A DNA stretch of 64,000 nt from Agapetus fuscipes (GCA_951799405.1 OX637344.1:7254001-7318000); one strand, 5' to 3'. Shown: positions 41,657 through 51,987, counted from the first letter of the stretch. Notes: a model not told the origin generated them from the letters alone. Translations and numbers: made by a program.

Positions 41657-42370
41657 CTGGACAAGCCATCATCAACATTATGTTATAAATGGAAGAGATA
41701 ATCATAGTCCTAGCATACACAAGGATGATTCATCTGGTGGGACAACGGTAACAACCCTCAGAAATGAGCCTAAAAACGAAGACGAAGAAGCTTTTGTGTG
41801 AATCAGAAAATTCCCCAAATTCTCTGGGACTGATAAAGCACACAATTCTCAAGAAAGACGCAGTTGATGTGAGGCTAGATAGTTCTGATTGATCCGTCTT
41901 TTTTTAAGGTAGATAATTTTTTTAACGCACCAGAGAACATACTTTGGATTATTTTTTCTTCCAAACTTCCGATTACAAGTCCCTAGTGTTAACTACTACA
42001 CTACGGAACGTTCTAGAAAATCCCTGTTTCAAATTTTTGGTAAATGGGTTGTGTAAAAATTGCAATAGTTTGATGAAATTAAGTAAACTTTGAAAATTGA
42101 TCGTTTTAATCTCATCATCGATTCTACTTAATTATAAAATATGTAATATAATATTAGAATGATTTATTTGATGAGCGCTGTTTTTGTGTAAATCACACCT
42201 CAAGAGCCTTCTGTTCTATCACAATACTTCTCTACTCTACTTCTATCACTATAAACAATAAGATGACCTTCTTTGCTTCTATTCTCTCAAGCATCGACCC
42301 TCAAGAAGAAGACCTAAGTGTTTATTTATTGCGCAGCTTTGGAGTCTGTTGCCCGAGTATAAGACTTTGC
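41657..42370. repeat. beat intron with SINE-B remains
   Basis: 41800-42015 is a decayed reverse SINE-B (ACAATTCTCAAGAAAGACGC and ACAAGTCCCTAGTGTTAAC). 42143-42207 is a second reverse 3' fragment (TTATTTGATGAGCGCTG). Confidence 0.55.
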
Positions 42371-42490
42371 AAAAATTCATCACCATTGCGTAAATCGAAA
42401 AAATGTATGAAAACTAAATCACTCTCTAGGAGTGTCGTCTTATATTCCATAAAATTTCGATTTACTCAATCAAGGGGAGATTTACACGCG
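42371..42490. repeat. RepH module
   Basis: GTAAATCGAAAAAATGTATG, CACTCTCTAGGAGTGTCG and ATTTCGATTTACTCAATC. The ends GTAAATCGAAA and TTTCGATTTAC are inverted, so RepH is probably a short MITE. Confidence 0.55.
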
Positions 42491-43450
42491 ATACTGTTCA
42501 CTTGTTCTGGGTCCTGGAGCTACAATAACTCATGGTACAGGATCTAAGTATAAGAAAATATTACCAGAACATCCTAAGGGTCTTAAAATTCAGAATTTTC
42601 AAAACCACGATTATTTCCCCGCATATTTTTTTAGGAAGAATAAAAAACCCAAAGGTTTTATATTTGTACTTCATTTTAATATGTTCTTTTCAATTTGAAA
42701 TTTCTGATTTTTGTAAGTTTTTGGTAATACAGGACAAATTTGGATTACAAATCAATCAAGCTCATTTAGATCCTTCTTCTTCTTTGTGGCGGATTCCCGC
42801 ATTCAGCAGGGGCGCCAGTGTCAAGTTGTTTCATTTAGATTCCTAATAAGTCAATTTGTCGTGTTTCGAATGAATAATTTGTCGTACAGGAAAATCTGTA
42901 AAAATGTGATTAAAAGTAGGTACTATTCTGATACTTATAGTTTACTGTTTAACGTAGGTAGTTATAAAAATATAAGTTGAATTATGTTGTGAATGCTATT
43001 TTTGAATGAATTATATCTTTTTATAACAATAAATTCAAACAAAAATATGAGACCTTGGTATAAAATAAAAAAAATCCTTCAGCATATTGTAACGAAAATA
43101 TCATTAGGTATAGATGGTCCGCTTAAAAAGGGAAAAACGCCCAGAAAAAATGGTTATAAATTTATTCAAATTTTATTTATTTTGTTTAAATTAACTCCGG
43201 ACGGCGTGAAGTATTTTTTTGCCGTTGCAAGGGATGGTGAATCCTTTTTCTGTGTCAGCGAATTTCGTTTTCAACAACAAAAATCTCAACAGAAATAATA
43301 TATTAAACTATGTTTTCTCTTAAAAATGCTCTCTCTGTGTTGGTTAGTTATTTTTGTGCTGGAAGTAAAACTGTAATGAATGGATTCAAAATGAATTAAA
43401 AGTGAAGACTTTTTTTATGTAAACTTGAATAAAATAAATAAATTATGTGA
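42491..43450. other. AT-rich beat intron
   Basis: About 1 kb, no gene or repeat recognised. The open frames here reflect base composition. Confidence 0.45.
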
Positions 43451-43451
43451 T

Positions 43452-43580
43452 GTGTAGATACTTACAATTCAAAAACCAAACCTAAAATGAACATAAACCC
43501 ATTAACTTTTGCCGTCCTTCCCTGCAATAGGGGTGACATTGTCAAAGTGCCTCATACCAACCTATAAGTGAAGGAATTCC
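43452..43580 (-). repeat. RepA copy, 5' half with deletion
   Basis: Reverse RepA. The segment between GTCAAAGTG and CCTCATACC (the AACCATTTTTTACAGTATGG part) is missing. Confidence 0.7.
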
Positions 43581-43599
43581 TATCATTATTAAGGTCACA

Positions 43600-44111
43600 T
43601 TTCCGCATTACGGCTCCCTTTAATTCTTGCACTAAGTACCGAGAAACAATACATTATCCCCTTTAATGTACCCAGTACTGTAATATATTTCTCCCAGTGA
43701 CATCTTAAGTTGCAAGACCCCTTCCGGATGACACAATATTAGGCCAGAAGGTCCGCGTCTTGTCAGGCCTAATCCGCGGACCACATTAAGGGTCCTCTAC
43801 TACGCGCGATGCGCATCTTCATTCCATTCTAGGGCTGTTAAGTGCTTAACGACGAAGCCTTCTTGAGAAATGTCACTGTATATTGTACAACACAAGTAAG
43901 TCTCGATTTTTGTACTGACTTTGACTAAGTCCGTATGAATCTGTGGGTACTTGTAAGTGTAACTCTGGAAGATCGTTTTGCATATTTACTTTACAATAAA
44001 AATGAAATGCTATTCGTTGGTATCCGCATCACTCGACAAGTCTCATCACGGCAGAAGCGATTAGTCTGTTTTTCATCTTAAATTCTAACGCAAACGCAAC
44101 GCTACGCAACT
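43600..44111. other. Single-copy-looking intronic island
   Basis: 43600-43870 is GC-richer and unlike the window's repeats. It includes the inverted pair AGGCCAGAAGGTCCGCG and CTAATCCGCGGACC. Candidate conserved noncoding or regulatory sequence inside the beat intron. Confidence 0.35.
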
Positions 44112-44430
44112 AAGCTACACATATAGTGTAACTTCTTGCCGCGTTATCCCCGAAGTGGTCGCATGTGGCGAGTTGAAACTATTTATTTTTACAGGTAAGG
44201 GGGCCGGCCTTACGCCAACCACTTCAGTTGAAGTGGGAGTTTCCCAGCTCCCGAGGGGGCTGGTACTCATTTCTTGTGAAGGCTGAGTAAACCTGGCCGG
44301 TATTTTTATTATGGGGTTTGAAATAAACACCGAAATGGGAAATCATTTCTGACACCCTCCTCGGTGGGATTCGAACCCGAGCTCACGGGGTAGAAGGCAA
44401 GCACTCTACCAACTGAGCTATCGACCGGAC
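44112..44430 (-). repeat. SINE-C reference copy
   Basis: Best-preserved SINE-C. On the minus strand GTCCGGTCGATAGCTCAG and TTGGTAGAGTGC (A box), then GGGTTCGAATCCCACC (perfect B box), the body, and the end AAGTTACACTATATGTGTAG. About 319 bp. Confidence 0.9.
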
Positions 44431-44436
44431 ATCAAA

Positions 44437-44570
44437 AATATTGTCTAAAATCAATAATATTGTCATTTAAGGCTTATATTGAATGCAAACCCACAGACAG
44501 ACGCGTGTGATTTCGCGCTTCGACATGTTGTATGTTTACTCACATAAAAAATCAAAACTCACATGATAAA
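44437..44570 (-). repeat. RepA copy, head-truncated
   Basis: Reverse RepA tail and middle. It stops near AACTCACATGATAAACAG, where a SINE-B fragment begins. Confidence 0.65.
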
Positions 44571-44645
44571 CAGCAACTGAGTCTTGCTTGAGAATTGGCG
44601 CTTTCTATGGCGACGACCAAGTTCGCAGAGGGCTCTTGAGGTGTC
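44571..44645 (+). repeat. SINE-B internal fragment
   Basis: CTTGCTTGAGAATTGGCGC, ATGGCGACGACCAAGTTCGC and GGCTCTTGAGGTGT. Confidence 0.75.
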
Positions 44646-45195
44646 TATAATATAATCTTTAATCTGAGTTGCAAAGATATATTACATTCAAGATTCATAT
44701 TACATGCATTCCTAAAAGCAAACTCGTATAAGTTCGCGTTTACACATGCCGCATGTGAACTTACAATTTTTTTTTTTTTAAGAAAGCCTATGTGGGAGAC
44801 TCCCTAGATTCGAGAGACTTTAAGGGTCTATGACACTTGTTATAGTGCCGCAGAGGTGTTGGTGATGTGGCAGTTGTCCATGTCCGGTTGCAGGGTCGTT
44901 AGCTGCGCAGTGCTGTGGTGTGTGTGGCGTTGCTTTGTTTTGAGACACTGAGAGGAAATAGCGATTGATATTGGATTTGAAAAGGGCGAGGTTAAATTGG
45001 GATGGAAACACAGATACCGGTAACAAACCAAAAAAAAACTTCAGATGAAACTCCTGCAACTGCCCTGCAACTCCTTCTGCCCTTCCCTGAAACTAGGATG
45101 GTATTGGCAAAAGTGAAGCTTGAAAGTAAAAAAGTGGAGTTTTTTGCAGTATGGGAGTCAGCCTCATACCAACCTATTAGTCAAGGAACAAAAAA
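44646..45195 (-). repeat. RepA copy split by RepE
   Basis: The RepA tail and middle (44646-44771) and its head half (45037-45195) are one copy divided by RepE at 44772-45036. Confidence 0.7.
44772..45036 (-). repeat. RepE copy inside RepA
   Basis: It starts with T12AAGAAAGCC and runs through GGAGACTCCCTAGATTC and GTTAGCTGCGCAGTGCTG to GGGATGGAAACACAG. If the poly(T) is a reverse poly(A) tail, RepE is a minus-oriented retroposon of about 260 bp. Confidence 0.65.
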
Positions 45196-45306
45196 ATATA
45201 CAGAGATGTGAAATAGGGGTTGACTGCCAAATAAACATATGAAAATAATATTGGCATTTAACAAAAATTGTGATTGGAGGAATAGGATTCCTGGGGATCC
45301 GCTCAC

Positions 45307-45446
45307 CTGTTGGTTGTTGACCAGCCAGCTGATCTGTGCCGGGGGGTGCGACAATCCGGCCGAGCAGTTGAGCGCCAAGATGTCGCCCTCCCGGTAGGCG
45401 CGCGGGTAGATGTCCCCGCTGATGACGGGGCCTTCTGAGGGTAGCG
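45307..45446 (-). CDS. beat: Beaten path family protein, exon C (Ig2 start)
   Basis: Third recognised exon: acceptor TCGTGTCCCCAG, donor GTGAGC, phase 1 in and phase 0 out. A split Ser codon (T from exon B, CG from exon C) is followed by 46 codons starting LPSEGPVISG. The LPxEGPxI(S/T)G hinge between the two Ig domains is a Beat hallmark. LNCSAGLSHPPAQISW then gives the first Cys (about residue 27) and the core Trp (about residue 40) of Ig domain 2, and the exon ends LVNNQQ. NCS is a possible N-glycosylation sequon. Spliced onto exon D it makes one continuous Ig fold. The intron to exon B is about 3.3 kb and that to exon D about 3.65 kb. Confidence 0.9.
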
Positions 45447-45829
45447 CTGGGGACACGACAAACATATGTTAAAATTGAATGAGTTTATACCTGTGTATAT
45501 GTGTGTCTAGACGGAAGTATTTGGATGGATGTACCCACTCGTATTTGCGCGAACCTTCCGCTCAAGACGATTCTGGCATGGTCTGGTATATGCTAGAATA
45601 GCCTTTAGTCACCTATAAGTACGAATTGCAGTGTTTTGAAGGGGATCAGTACCCGATTAGTACCCGGGCCGTTAAGTGAGATGTACAAAAATTTGAACTG
45701 TGAACCAAATGTGAGCAAATTTCTAAAATAAATTTAATCGAAGTTGTATCAAATGGAACACAAGTAAATCGTAACAATTTCAACCTCAATTAATTGGTTT
45801 GCAATAGACACCTAATTATGTATCTATAT
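45447..45829. other. beat intron, unassigned
   Basis: No recognised repeat or exon. Confidence 0.45.
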
Positions 45830-46072
45830 CCTACTCTGCAAAAATATTTTAACATTTAAAATTCATATAAAATGATTGCTAGCAAAACATGTAAGTTCGC
45901 GCGTACAAAATGCTGCATGCGTATTGTGTACTTACGAAATGAAAACCCGTATCTAAAGTGTACATCAAAGCTTAGATTTAGGCCGCTCATCTTTGAAACA
46001 GGAGTGACATAGGAAAAGAAAACAATTTTTACATTATTGGTGGTCAGCCTCATACCAACTTTCAAGCCAAGG
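45830..46072 (-). repeat. RepA copy, diverged
   Basis: Reverse RepA with the complete module order but many substitutions (CTTTGAAACAGGAGTGACAT, GGTCAGCCTCATACC). Confidence 0.75.
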
Positions 46073-46084
46073 GCCTAAGGCATA

Positions 46085-46210
46085 TAGTCTTTAATCTTTA
46101 ATATGAATTGCAAAGATATATGAACCATTTTGGATTCATATTAAAACAGATACGTATAAGTTGGGGTTTACATATTATGCCGCGTGTGTTCTTTCAAAAT
46201 AAAAACCATG
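46085..46210 (-). repeat. RepA copy, head-truncated
   Basis: Reverse tail and middle only (GAATTGCAAAGATATATG, ATACGTATAAGTTGGGGTTT). Confidence 0.7.
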
Positions 46211-46229
46211 ATAAGTTAAATAACTAACA

Positions 46230-46570
46230 ATGAATGTAATCACAAACATCGTGTATTTTAATTCCACTATTAATTCCAAGTCGTTACGAGAGCCATAACT
46301 AATAATCACCCACAGTGATGTGTTGAGACACATCGGCACACTGACGGATCTGTAGGCTGTGCGGGGTAACGACCCTCCCAGCCATTGCTATAATTGCAAT
46401 ATCTCAGATTGTCTGCGCGGAATTTGCATATATTCGAGATTTAATAAATAAGGCGTCTCGTGCGCGGTGCTAGTTAGTAGTGGCATTCACGAAAGCGCCC
46501 TGAATAATACAGCCATTTGCTACACCAGATAACTCAGCCTTGCCATGGGTTACACTTCGTAGGAGATTCA
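46230..46570. other. Single-copy-looking intronic island
   Basis: Mixed composition with no match to the window's repeats. It contains an octamer-like ATTTGCATAT near 46421 and several ATTA/TAAT sites. A candidate intronic enhancer of beat; this is inference only. Confidence 0.35.
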
Positions 46571-46599
46571 CTTTTTTGTACAAATCCTGTACGAATTTT

Positions 46600-46700
46600 T
46601 TTTAAGATGTTAAATAATCTGGAGGTCCATGCCTCTCTTGAACTGTCGCAGAGGTGCGGTTGTTGGTGAGGTGGCGATTGATGTCGCAGTTTCAACGGGT
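46600..46700 (-). repeat. RepE fragment
   Basis: TCGCAGAGGTGCGGTTGTTGG and GAGGTGGCGATTGATGTC resemble the RepE middle. Confidence 0.45.
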
Positions 46701-47059
46701 GTCGGTAGATCTTACCGTATATATTTGTCGATACAGATGTTTATGGATTTGAATGAATTAAGAAGATAGATTAAGTAGGGCTCTGCTATGACTTTTCGGC
46801 CTTCAAACTCCTACAATCAATCGGTATTAATATGTTTTTCTTCAACAAAACACTGCTTAAAAATTTGAAATTAAGCTAACATCACATTGAACAATCAAAA
46901 GTGACGTTTGACAATGTCGTGACGTTATTTTCGATTATCAACAAGTTCATTTAACGCAATATAATACAGCATGGCAACGTGTTACCAGCTGATTGCTCTA
47001 TTTTACAAAAAGTATCAGCTGTTCACACTCCGCCATGTTTTATACAGTAAGATCTACTG

Positions 47060-47640
47060 ATGCCCGTTAAGTCTGCAGACCCTGGTTTTTTGCAACAGAG
47101 GTGTTAGCTGCGTAGCGTTGTGTTGCCTTTGTTTTGAGACACTGAAAAGAATTGGCGATTGATATTGGTTTTGAATAGGACAGGATTGAATTGGGATAGT
47201 AACACATATACCAGTAGCTCATTCCATAAACGGGCAGTTTGACAACGAATGAGTCGTGACAACACCAAGTAATCATGGTTTTGATATCGACAGCGAAGAG
47301 AACCTTGTCCTATTCAAAACCAATATCAATCGCCATATATTTTTAGTGTCTCAAAACAAAGACAACGCAACCCAACACGCAACACAACACACGACAGCAC
47401 TGCGCAGCTAACGGCCCTGCAACCAGATCAGAACATCTACTACCACATTACCAAAACCTCTGCGGCACTGTAACAAATGTCATAGGCCCGTAGAGTCACT
47501 TCAATCTAGGGAGTCTCCCGCACAGGGTTCCTTAAAAAAAGATAAATCTTAGCCTTTTTAAGAGTACCCCTTGTTGTGACTAAAGAGAAGAAATAAGTGA
47601 GGTATTTTCATCAGAACAGGTGCCGTGATAAATATTATAA
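47060..47640. repeat. RepE inverted pair
   Basis: A minus-like copy (47060-47230, GTTAGCTGCGTAGCGTTG... CGATTGATATTGGTTTTGAA) and an opposite copy (47300-47540, TTCAAAACCAATATCAATCG... CTAGGGAGTCTCCCGCAC) face each other across about 100 bp that also occur at 5545-5600. The region 47560-47640 extends the similarity to 5630-5690. Confidence 0.7.
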
Positions 47641-48742
47641 TTATTTATTTGATGAGCTGAAAGGGTGCCTCCTGATGTATGAATTTGTATATATGACAAA
47701 TTATTGTAATTTTAGTTTAAATTTAATCTAGATGTGCGAAGTCAAAACGTGTAAGTTCGCAAGTGTATCAGCTTCTTCTTTTTGCTGCGGGGTCAGCTGG
47801 TATCAACCACGGAGCACATTACCTGACCAGTGCGGTAACTTAGAATGTTCATGCCGCTGCCTAGACGTTGCTACCCGCCCCCACGGCTATTAGCGCTACA
47901 GATATTGAATAAGGAAGGAAGGCATTTACTGAAAATGTGCTCTGTAATGTTATTATTACAATAAGGTGATTGGATCAAAAATTTGTAATATTTGAGTCTA
48001 AGTTCATTTTACGTAACTGAATTTGACTGAATTTTGAAGGCTATTTCTATAATGATTTAAAATTAATTGCTTTTTAGAAAGATATTTCTAAACTACACCT
48101 TAAAAACACACTGCGAACTTGCTCATCAAAAGCTGATGCTAATTTTGCAAGCAATATCAAATGAGTTAACTTAATTTGTCTTGCAGTAAAAGACGATACC
48201 TTGTCTTCTCTTTGGACAAGGCATTAACTACAAAGAAACGAAACTAATGTCAGTTATCTTTGGTAAAGAGAAAACACGGTTTTGGCGGGCAGCAGATCGG
48301 ATGACTCTGTTATGAAAAGGAACAGGAATAAGGACAGTTCAAGACCTGTTTCAAGCTGCAAAAGATAGGCAAACAGATACTTGGGGGAGCTTGGCACTAC
48401 AAGAAGAATAAGATAGTATTGTTACGATTTTTTTTGAGATCTTTTCATCAAACTGCATTTTATTATTTTTTCAAAATTTATTTTACACAATGTACTGATT
48501 TCTAGCTCGTACTTATCGACTTCATGGCTCAATGTTTCAATCGACTCTGGCCTGCGCACAATTGCGACTCACATTATAAAGGTACAAAAGGGACCATTCT
48601 TGCTTGTTCTAGATTATTCTATATTGGATTTTACCAGACCAGTCTACTAGCATCTATTTAATCATTATACCAGAGGCGGACACACACAGACAAGCAAACC
48701 CCACGAATTCTAACGTTCGTAACAGTATGTATGTTAACTTAC
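47641..48742. other. beat intron, unassigned
   Basis: About 1.1 kb with no recognised exon. Only a tiny SINE-B-like remnant (TTATTTGATGAGCTG) at 47642 and a RepA-like fragment (ACGTGTAAGTTCGCAAGTGT) at 47745. Confidence 0.45.
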
Positions 48743-48878
48743 AGACCACGTCCATCCTGCCCTCTCCATGCACGGACGTGAATGAGGGCGCCTCTGCCGA
48801 CACCTCGCAGCGGTAGACTCCGCTGGCGGCGGGGCGCGCACCACGCAGCCAGACCACGCGCGCGTCAGAGCGCTGCTG
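48743..48878 (-). CDS. beat: Beaten path family protein, exon B (Ig1 end)
   Basis: Second recognised exon: acceptor TTGATTCCACAG, donor GTAAGT, 45 codons plus one base (phase 0 in, phase 1 out). It opens QQRSDARVVWLRGARPAASG and continues VYRCEVSAEAPSFTSVHGEG before RMDVV. The string S-G-x-Y-x-C-E-V-S-A-E-A-P-S-F is the most diagnostic Beat signature. Its Cys (about residue 24) closes Ig domain 1 with the Cys of exon A. The exon is strongly GC-rich (CGCGCGCGTC-type stretches) against AT-rich introns. Which Beat subgroup it belongs to needs a tree; the wording of exons A and B suggests to me a Beat-VII-like member, with low confidence. Confidence 0.92.
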
Positions 48879-49106
48879 CTGTGGAATCAAGGGCAACAGA
48901 TGCTGTGAAAATGTGGACTTCAGAATAAACAGTACACAACATTTGAGCAAGTAAAATCATTTTTTTCCACAGGCAAGGGGAGCAGATCTAGTTCAAGGGT
49001 ATTTAAGGCATTTTCTGAAAGTTTGGTCTTAAATTTGAAGCAATTTAGCTGAGCAAAGCAAATAACTTTTAACTTACATTTTACAACTTACATACACACC
49101 GCATTG

Positions 49107-49321
49107 GGAATTCCTTGTGGTCCTTGTACCGTGGTCCAGCATAATTAGAGTATTGTTGTTGGTTACTCACATCAACTCTCGCTAACTCCAGTCTGTAGGT
49201 GTGCTGTTTGGGAGACACCTTTTGCACATAGCGGTAGAACTCCTCGTGGTCCTATTACCAGAGCACAGAGTACAGACTGTCCTGGTTCAGGATAAATGGA
49301 GTATTGTTTTTGGTTACTCAC
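49107..49321 (-). pseudogene. Two decaying copies of beat exon A end
   Basis: A 151-bp unit (the last 120 nt of the exon, donor GTGAGT and 31 nt of intron) is repeated downstream. The second copy, 49171-49321, still encodes HTYRLELARVD before its own GTGAGT donor, but the exon's TAC AAG (Tyr-Lys) reads TAA TAG, giving two stops. A third copy (49107-49170) has a large internal deletion but keeps GGTTACTCAC, the complement of its donor. Not coding. Confidence 0.85.
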
Positions 49322-49527
49322 ATCGACTCTCGCCCCCTCAAGTCTGTAGGTGTGCTGTCTGGGAGACGCCTTGGGCACGTAGCGGTAGAACTCCTCGTGG
49401 TCCTTGTACCAGGACACAGAGTACAGACTGTCCTGGTCCAGCCGGAACTGGCAGCGGAGCTCAGCAGGTTGGTCCTGGAGGACGTACTTGGGAACCACCA
49501 CGCTCTCCATCGTGAGACAGGAAGCGC
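49322..49527 (-). CDS. beat: Beaten path family protein, exon A (Ig1 start)
   Basis: First recognised exon: acceptor TTTTTGTTGTTCCAG, donor GTGAGT, phase 1 in and phase 0 out, 68 whole codons. After ASCLTMESVVVPKYVLQDQ comes AELRCQF, giving the first Cys of Ig domain 1 (about residue 25). DSLYSVSWYKDHEEFYRYVP follows, with the core Trp at about residue 39. The (S/T)LYSVKWYKxxxEF(Y/F)R(Y/F)xP block is the Beat family signature. An upstream exon with start codon and signal peptide is required by the phase-1 entry and was not found between here and the right end of the window. It may lie beyond the window or be too short to see. Confidence 0.92.
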
Positions 49528-49533
49528 CTGGAA

Positions 49534-49706
49534 CAACAAAAATAACAGCCATTACACTCTAGACGCATTCTGACACAATTCTGTCTAAGATTTTTTCTAT
49601 GCACCGAATCGATAGTGTATGGAGATAAATAAAAGCTTTCACGCAGTTTGTACGGTAATCCATAGACAATCCGAACAGAATGAGTTGTGTCTGAATGAAT
49701 GACAGA
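49534..49706. repeat. RepF MITE at the exon A acceptor
   Basis: Terminal repeats GACGCATTCTGACACAATTC (left) and, reverse-complemented from the right, CAGACACAACTCATTCTGTT. The similarity to the copy at 3524 runs through ACAGCCATTACACTCTAGA and an ACAAAAATAA flank, to within about 6 nt of the splice acceptor of exon A. Confidence 0.6.
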
Positions 49707-49707
49707 T

Positions 49708-49940
49708 TGGTTGGTATGAGGCTGTCAACCCATGTCGTAAATAAATGGTTCAATTTTCCCCCTGTTTTAGGAAAGGTTGGCAAAAGTTGCAGGGTTTGTG
49801 TTCATTTGAGGTTTGGGCTGTAATCTGTTACATGCAGCAATTGTAAGTGCGAACTTACACGTGTCTGTTTGTGCGCATGCATTTCATATGTTTTTAAAAT
49901 GTTAATATATCTTTGCAATTTAGATTAAAGATTATTAAAG
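49708..49940 (+). repeat. RepA copy
   Basis: Forward RepA with head TTGGTTGGTATGAGGCTGTC and tail ATCTTTGCAATTTAGATTAA. It abuts the RepF MITE. Confidence 0.8.
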
Positions 49941-50500
49941 GGCCATAGTATTTTTTTTCCTTCGGACGTAACACTAAACTGCATAGTGCATACTTGGTTT
50001 AAAAAATGAAATATTTTGGTACCAAGTGCCTTATTTAAATCACTCATTCAATACTTTACTAATAAGTTACAATTTATTTATGATTTACTTTTATCATAAT
50101 CACTACTTAAACCATAAAAATAATTTATAACAAATATTGCAAGATTACCGTAATGTATGTTTTAATCTCAAGACGTATTTTATCGTAAGAAATATCGAGC
50201 GTGCTTCTGGAAAACGTGTAAAAATATTCCATCTACACGTAAGGGTGTATAATCAGAGCATTAGGGGCTAGTGATGTGAAAGCAAAAGCCTTGAGTAATT
50301 AACAAAAATCACCTTCAAATGTTCAGGGGCTGCACGCCACCCCCTCCCTAACGCATAAATGAGGGGGCGTACCATGTCAGAGCTAAAAAAATTGATAAGA
50401 GATTCCACTTCAAAGAAATCCAGTAATTTTGTTTAGTTTGAGATTTCTGACTTCATTTTTGCGTGTGTTTTAAGACGTTTTAATTTTTTTGATATGTAGT
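49941..50500. other. AT-rich unassigned sequence
   Basis: No gene or known repeat recognised. Confidence 0.45.
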
Positions 50501-50504
50501 CTTC

Positions 50505-50705
50505 TTCTTAATCTTATTCTTCACTGCTGAGGGCTGTGGGCCTTACGGAAGTTTTCACTCTTTTCCAGTGCTCTCTTGATTGCTCTGCCCGAAGCGTTCT
50601 CACCACCAAAGTGCTTGCAGCTGTCTTCACTTGATCAGTCCATCGTGGGTGAGATCTTCCTCTTCCTCTCGTCCCCTCCAAGCTACCGACCACAACTAGT
50701 TATTC
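50505..50705 (-). pseudogene. LINE C-terminal fragment
   Basis: One minus frame gives GRGRKRKRSHPRWTDQVKTA, then LRAEQSREHWKRVKTSVRPT. The basic G-R-x-R-x-R-W-x-D segment followed by R-x-x-W-R is typical of LINE ORF2 ends. The frame is interrupted near its start. Confidence 0.55.
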
Positions 50706-50949
50706 TAGGCTATCCTAGTTACCACGGACGTGTACGAAGAACTGAAGAACAAGAGGGCTTTTATGTGTTACAGCGTCTGTTAAAAAAATGTATCTCAGGT
50801 AACCTCCTGAAACTGATAAATTGGTGTATGTTCTCAATTATAGAAGCAGACTATACCAGTAGGGTAGACTGGCCGAAGCCCTGTATCTGTAGCCTGTTCT
50901 GTTTTGCGGAAACGTCAACTGAACTCCTGTGATGTTAAAAGCTGAGATT

Positions 50950-51095
50950 ATTAGACACATTTCAGATACAAAATATTCTGCCCGGATTGTCTACAGATCA
51001 GCTGTGTTATTTCCATACACTGGTCGGATAGAAAAAAAAACATACGTAAACCGGACAGAATGATGGTAAAATGCGTCTAGTAATGTCTATTACGT
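50950..51095. repeat. RepF MITE
   Basis: ATTCTGCCCGGATTGTCTAC on the left and ACCGGACAGAATGATGG... ATGCGTCTAG on the right form its inverted ends. Confidence 0.6.
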
Positions 51096-51569
51096 TCCTT
51101 AATACCACAAAAAAACTTATGATTTAATTTCATGCTACATCGTAAGAACGTAGAACCTTCGCAAACCTGAGAGACATTAGGAACACTATGTTTTGAAGGT
51201 CAGGAAGCAATAGATCGATTAATTGTGATAGACCACGTGATCGCGATCACAGGCCTCTTTATTGTAGAACTTTTGAAACTACCTTCCTAAAAATTAAAGA
51301 GAAAAAATGTCTTTATACGGTTTTATTCGGTTCGCGAGCCTGTTCTAGCTAGCAGCTCTGTCCCGATTTATGTTTGCCTGTGTGCATACATTATGTATAT
51401 CTGATGTTTAGTTATTTACGTGCATTAATATTAACAACTGTATTCGGTGTGGAGGCACTAACACACCTTCATCCTCATCGTACGCAGCTCACGTTGTTTT
51501 CTCTTTAAATGGCCATTTATAGGTGACATTTTTGTATGAAACTACGGTGGCTGTATGCCAAAATTAATG
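51096..51569. other. Unassigned sequence
   Basis: No gene or known repeat recognised. Contains the palindrome-rich CACGTGATCGCGATCAC near 51234. Confidence 0.45.
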
Positions 51570-51765
51570 TGTGAGTCATCATCGTCATGAGCTCGACAGT
51601 CCTGAGTAGGCCTTGACTGAATCCAGAATTCTCTTTCATTCTCGTCAATCATCGCCTTTTCTCTCCAGCTTCGCATGTCTGCCTTGGCATCTGTGTTAAC
51701 ACCGTCCATCCATCGAATTTTTAGCTTTTCAGCTACTGCAGGCGCCCTACTTTGATGAAACTAAT
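51570..51765 (-). pseudogene. LINE C-terminal fragment
   Basis: The minus frame reads KIRWMDGVNTDAKADMRSWR, then EKAMIDENEREFW. This matches the R-W-x-D-(x)n-R-S-W-R-x-x-A-x-D-R-(x)2-W pattern at LINE ORF2 ends. Confidence 0.6.
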
Positions 51766-51987
51766 CACATTGGGCTGAGTAAAATATTATGTGGATAAAA
51801 TAGTACATTAAAGCCAATTTATTTGAAAACATTTGAACGTAGACTCGCAAATGAAAGGGTAAAGGTAAAATTTTTGTTGAAAGAGCATGTGAAAGTTTAG
51901 GACTAAAAAACTTAAGTGTTTTTTTTATTCATCGTCAGATAGGTACTTACTCCTCAGTCAACTCCGAACAATCCCTTTTGATGAATA

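Noticed and set aside
41341..41664. 107-codon minus-strand frame over beat exon D and its duplications
   Set aside because: Wrong frame. The Beat-like reading is in another frame, bounded by consensus splice sites.
44380..44430. tRNA gene
   Set aside because: Perfect A and B boxes on the minus strand, but the sequence continues into a SINE body and no complete cloverleaf is formed.
50576..50932. 118-codon plus-strand frame
   Set aside because: It is antisense to a LINE C-terminal fragment and then runs into unassigned sequence.
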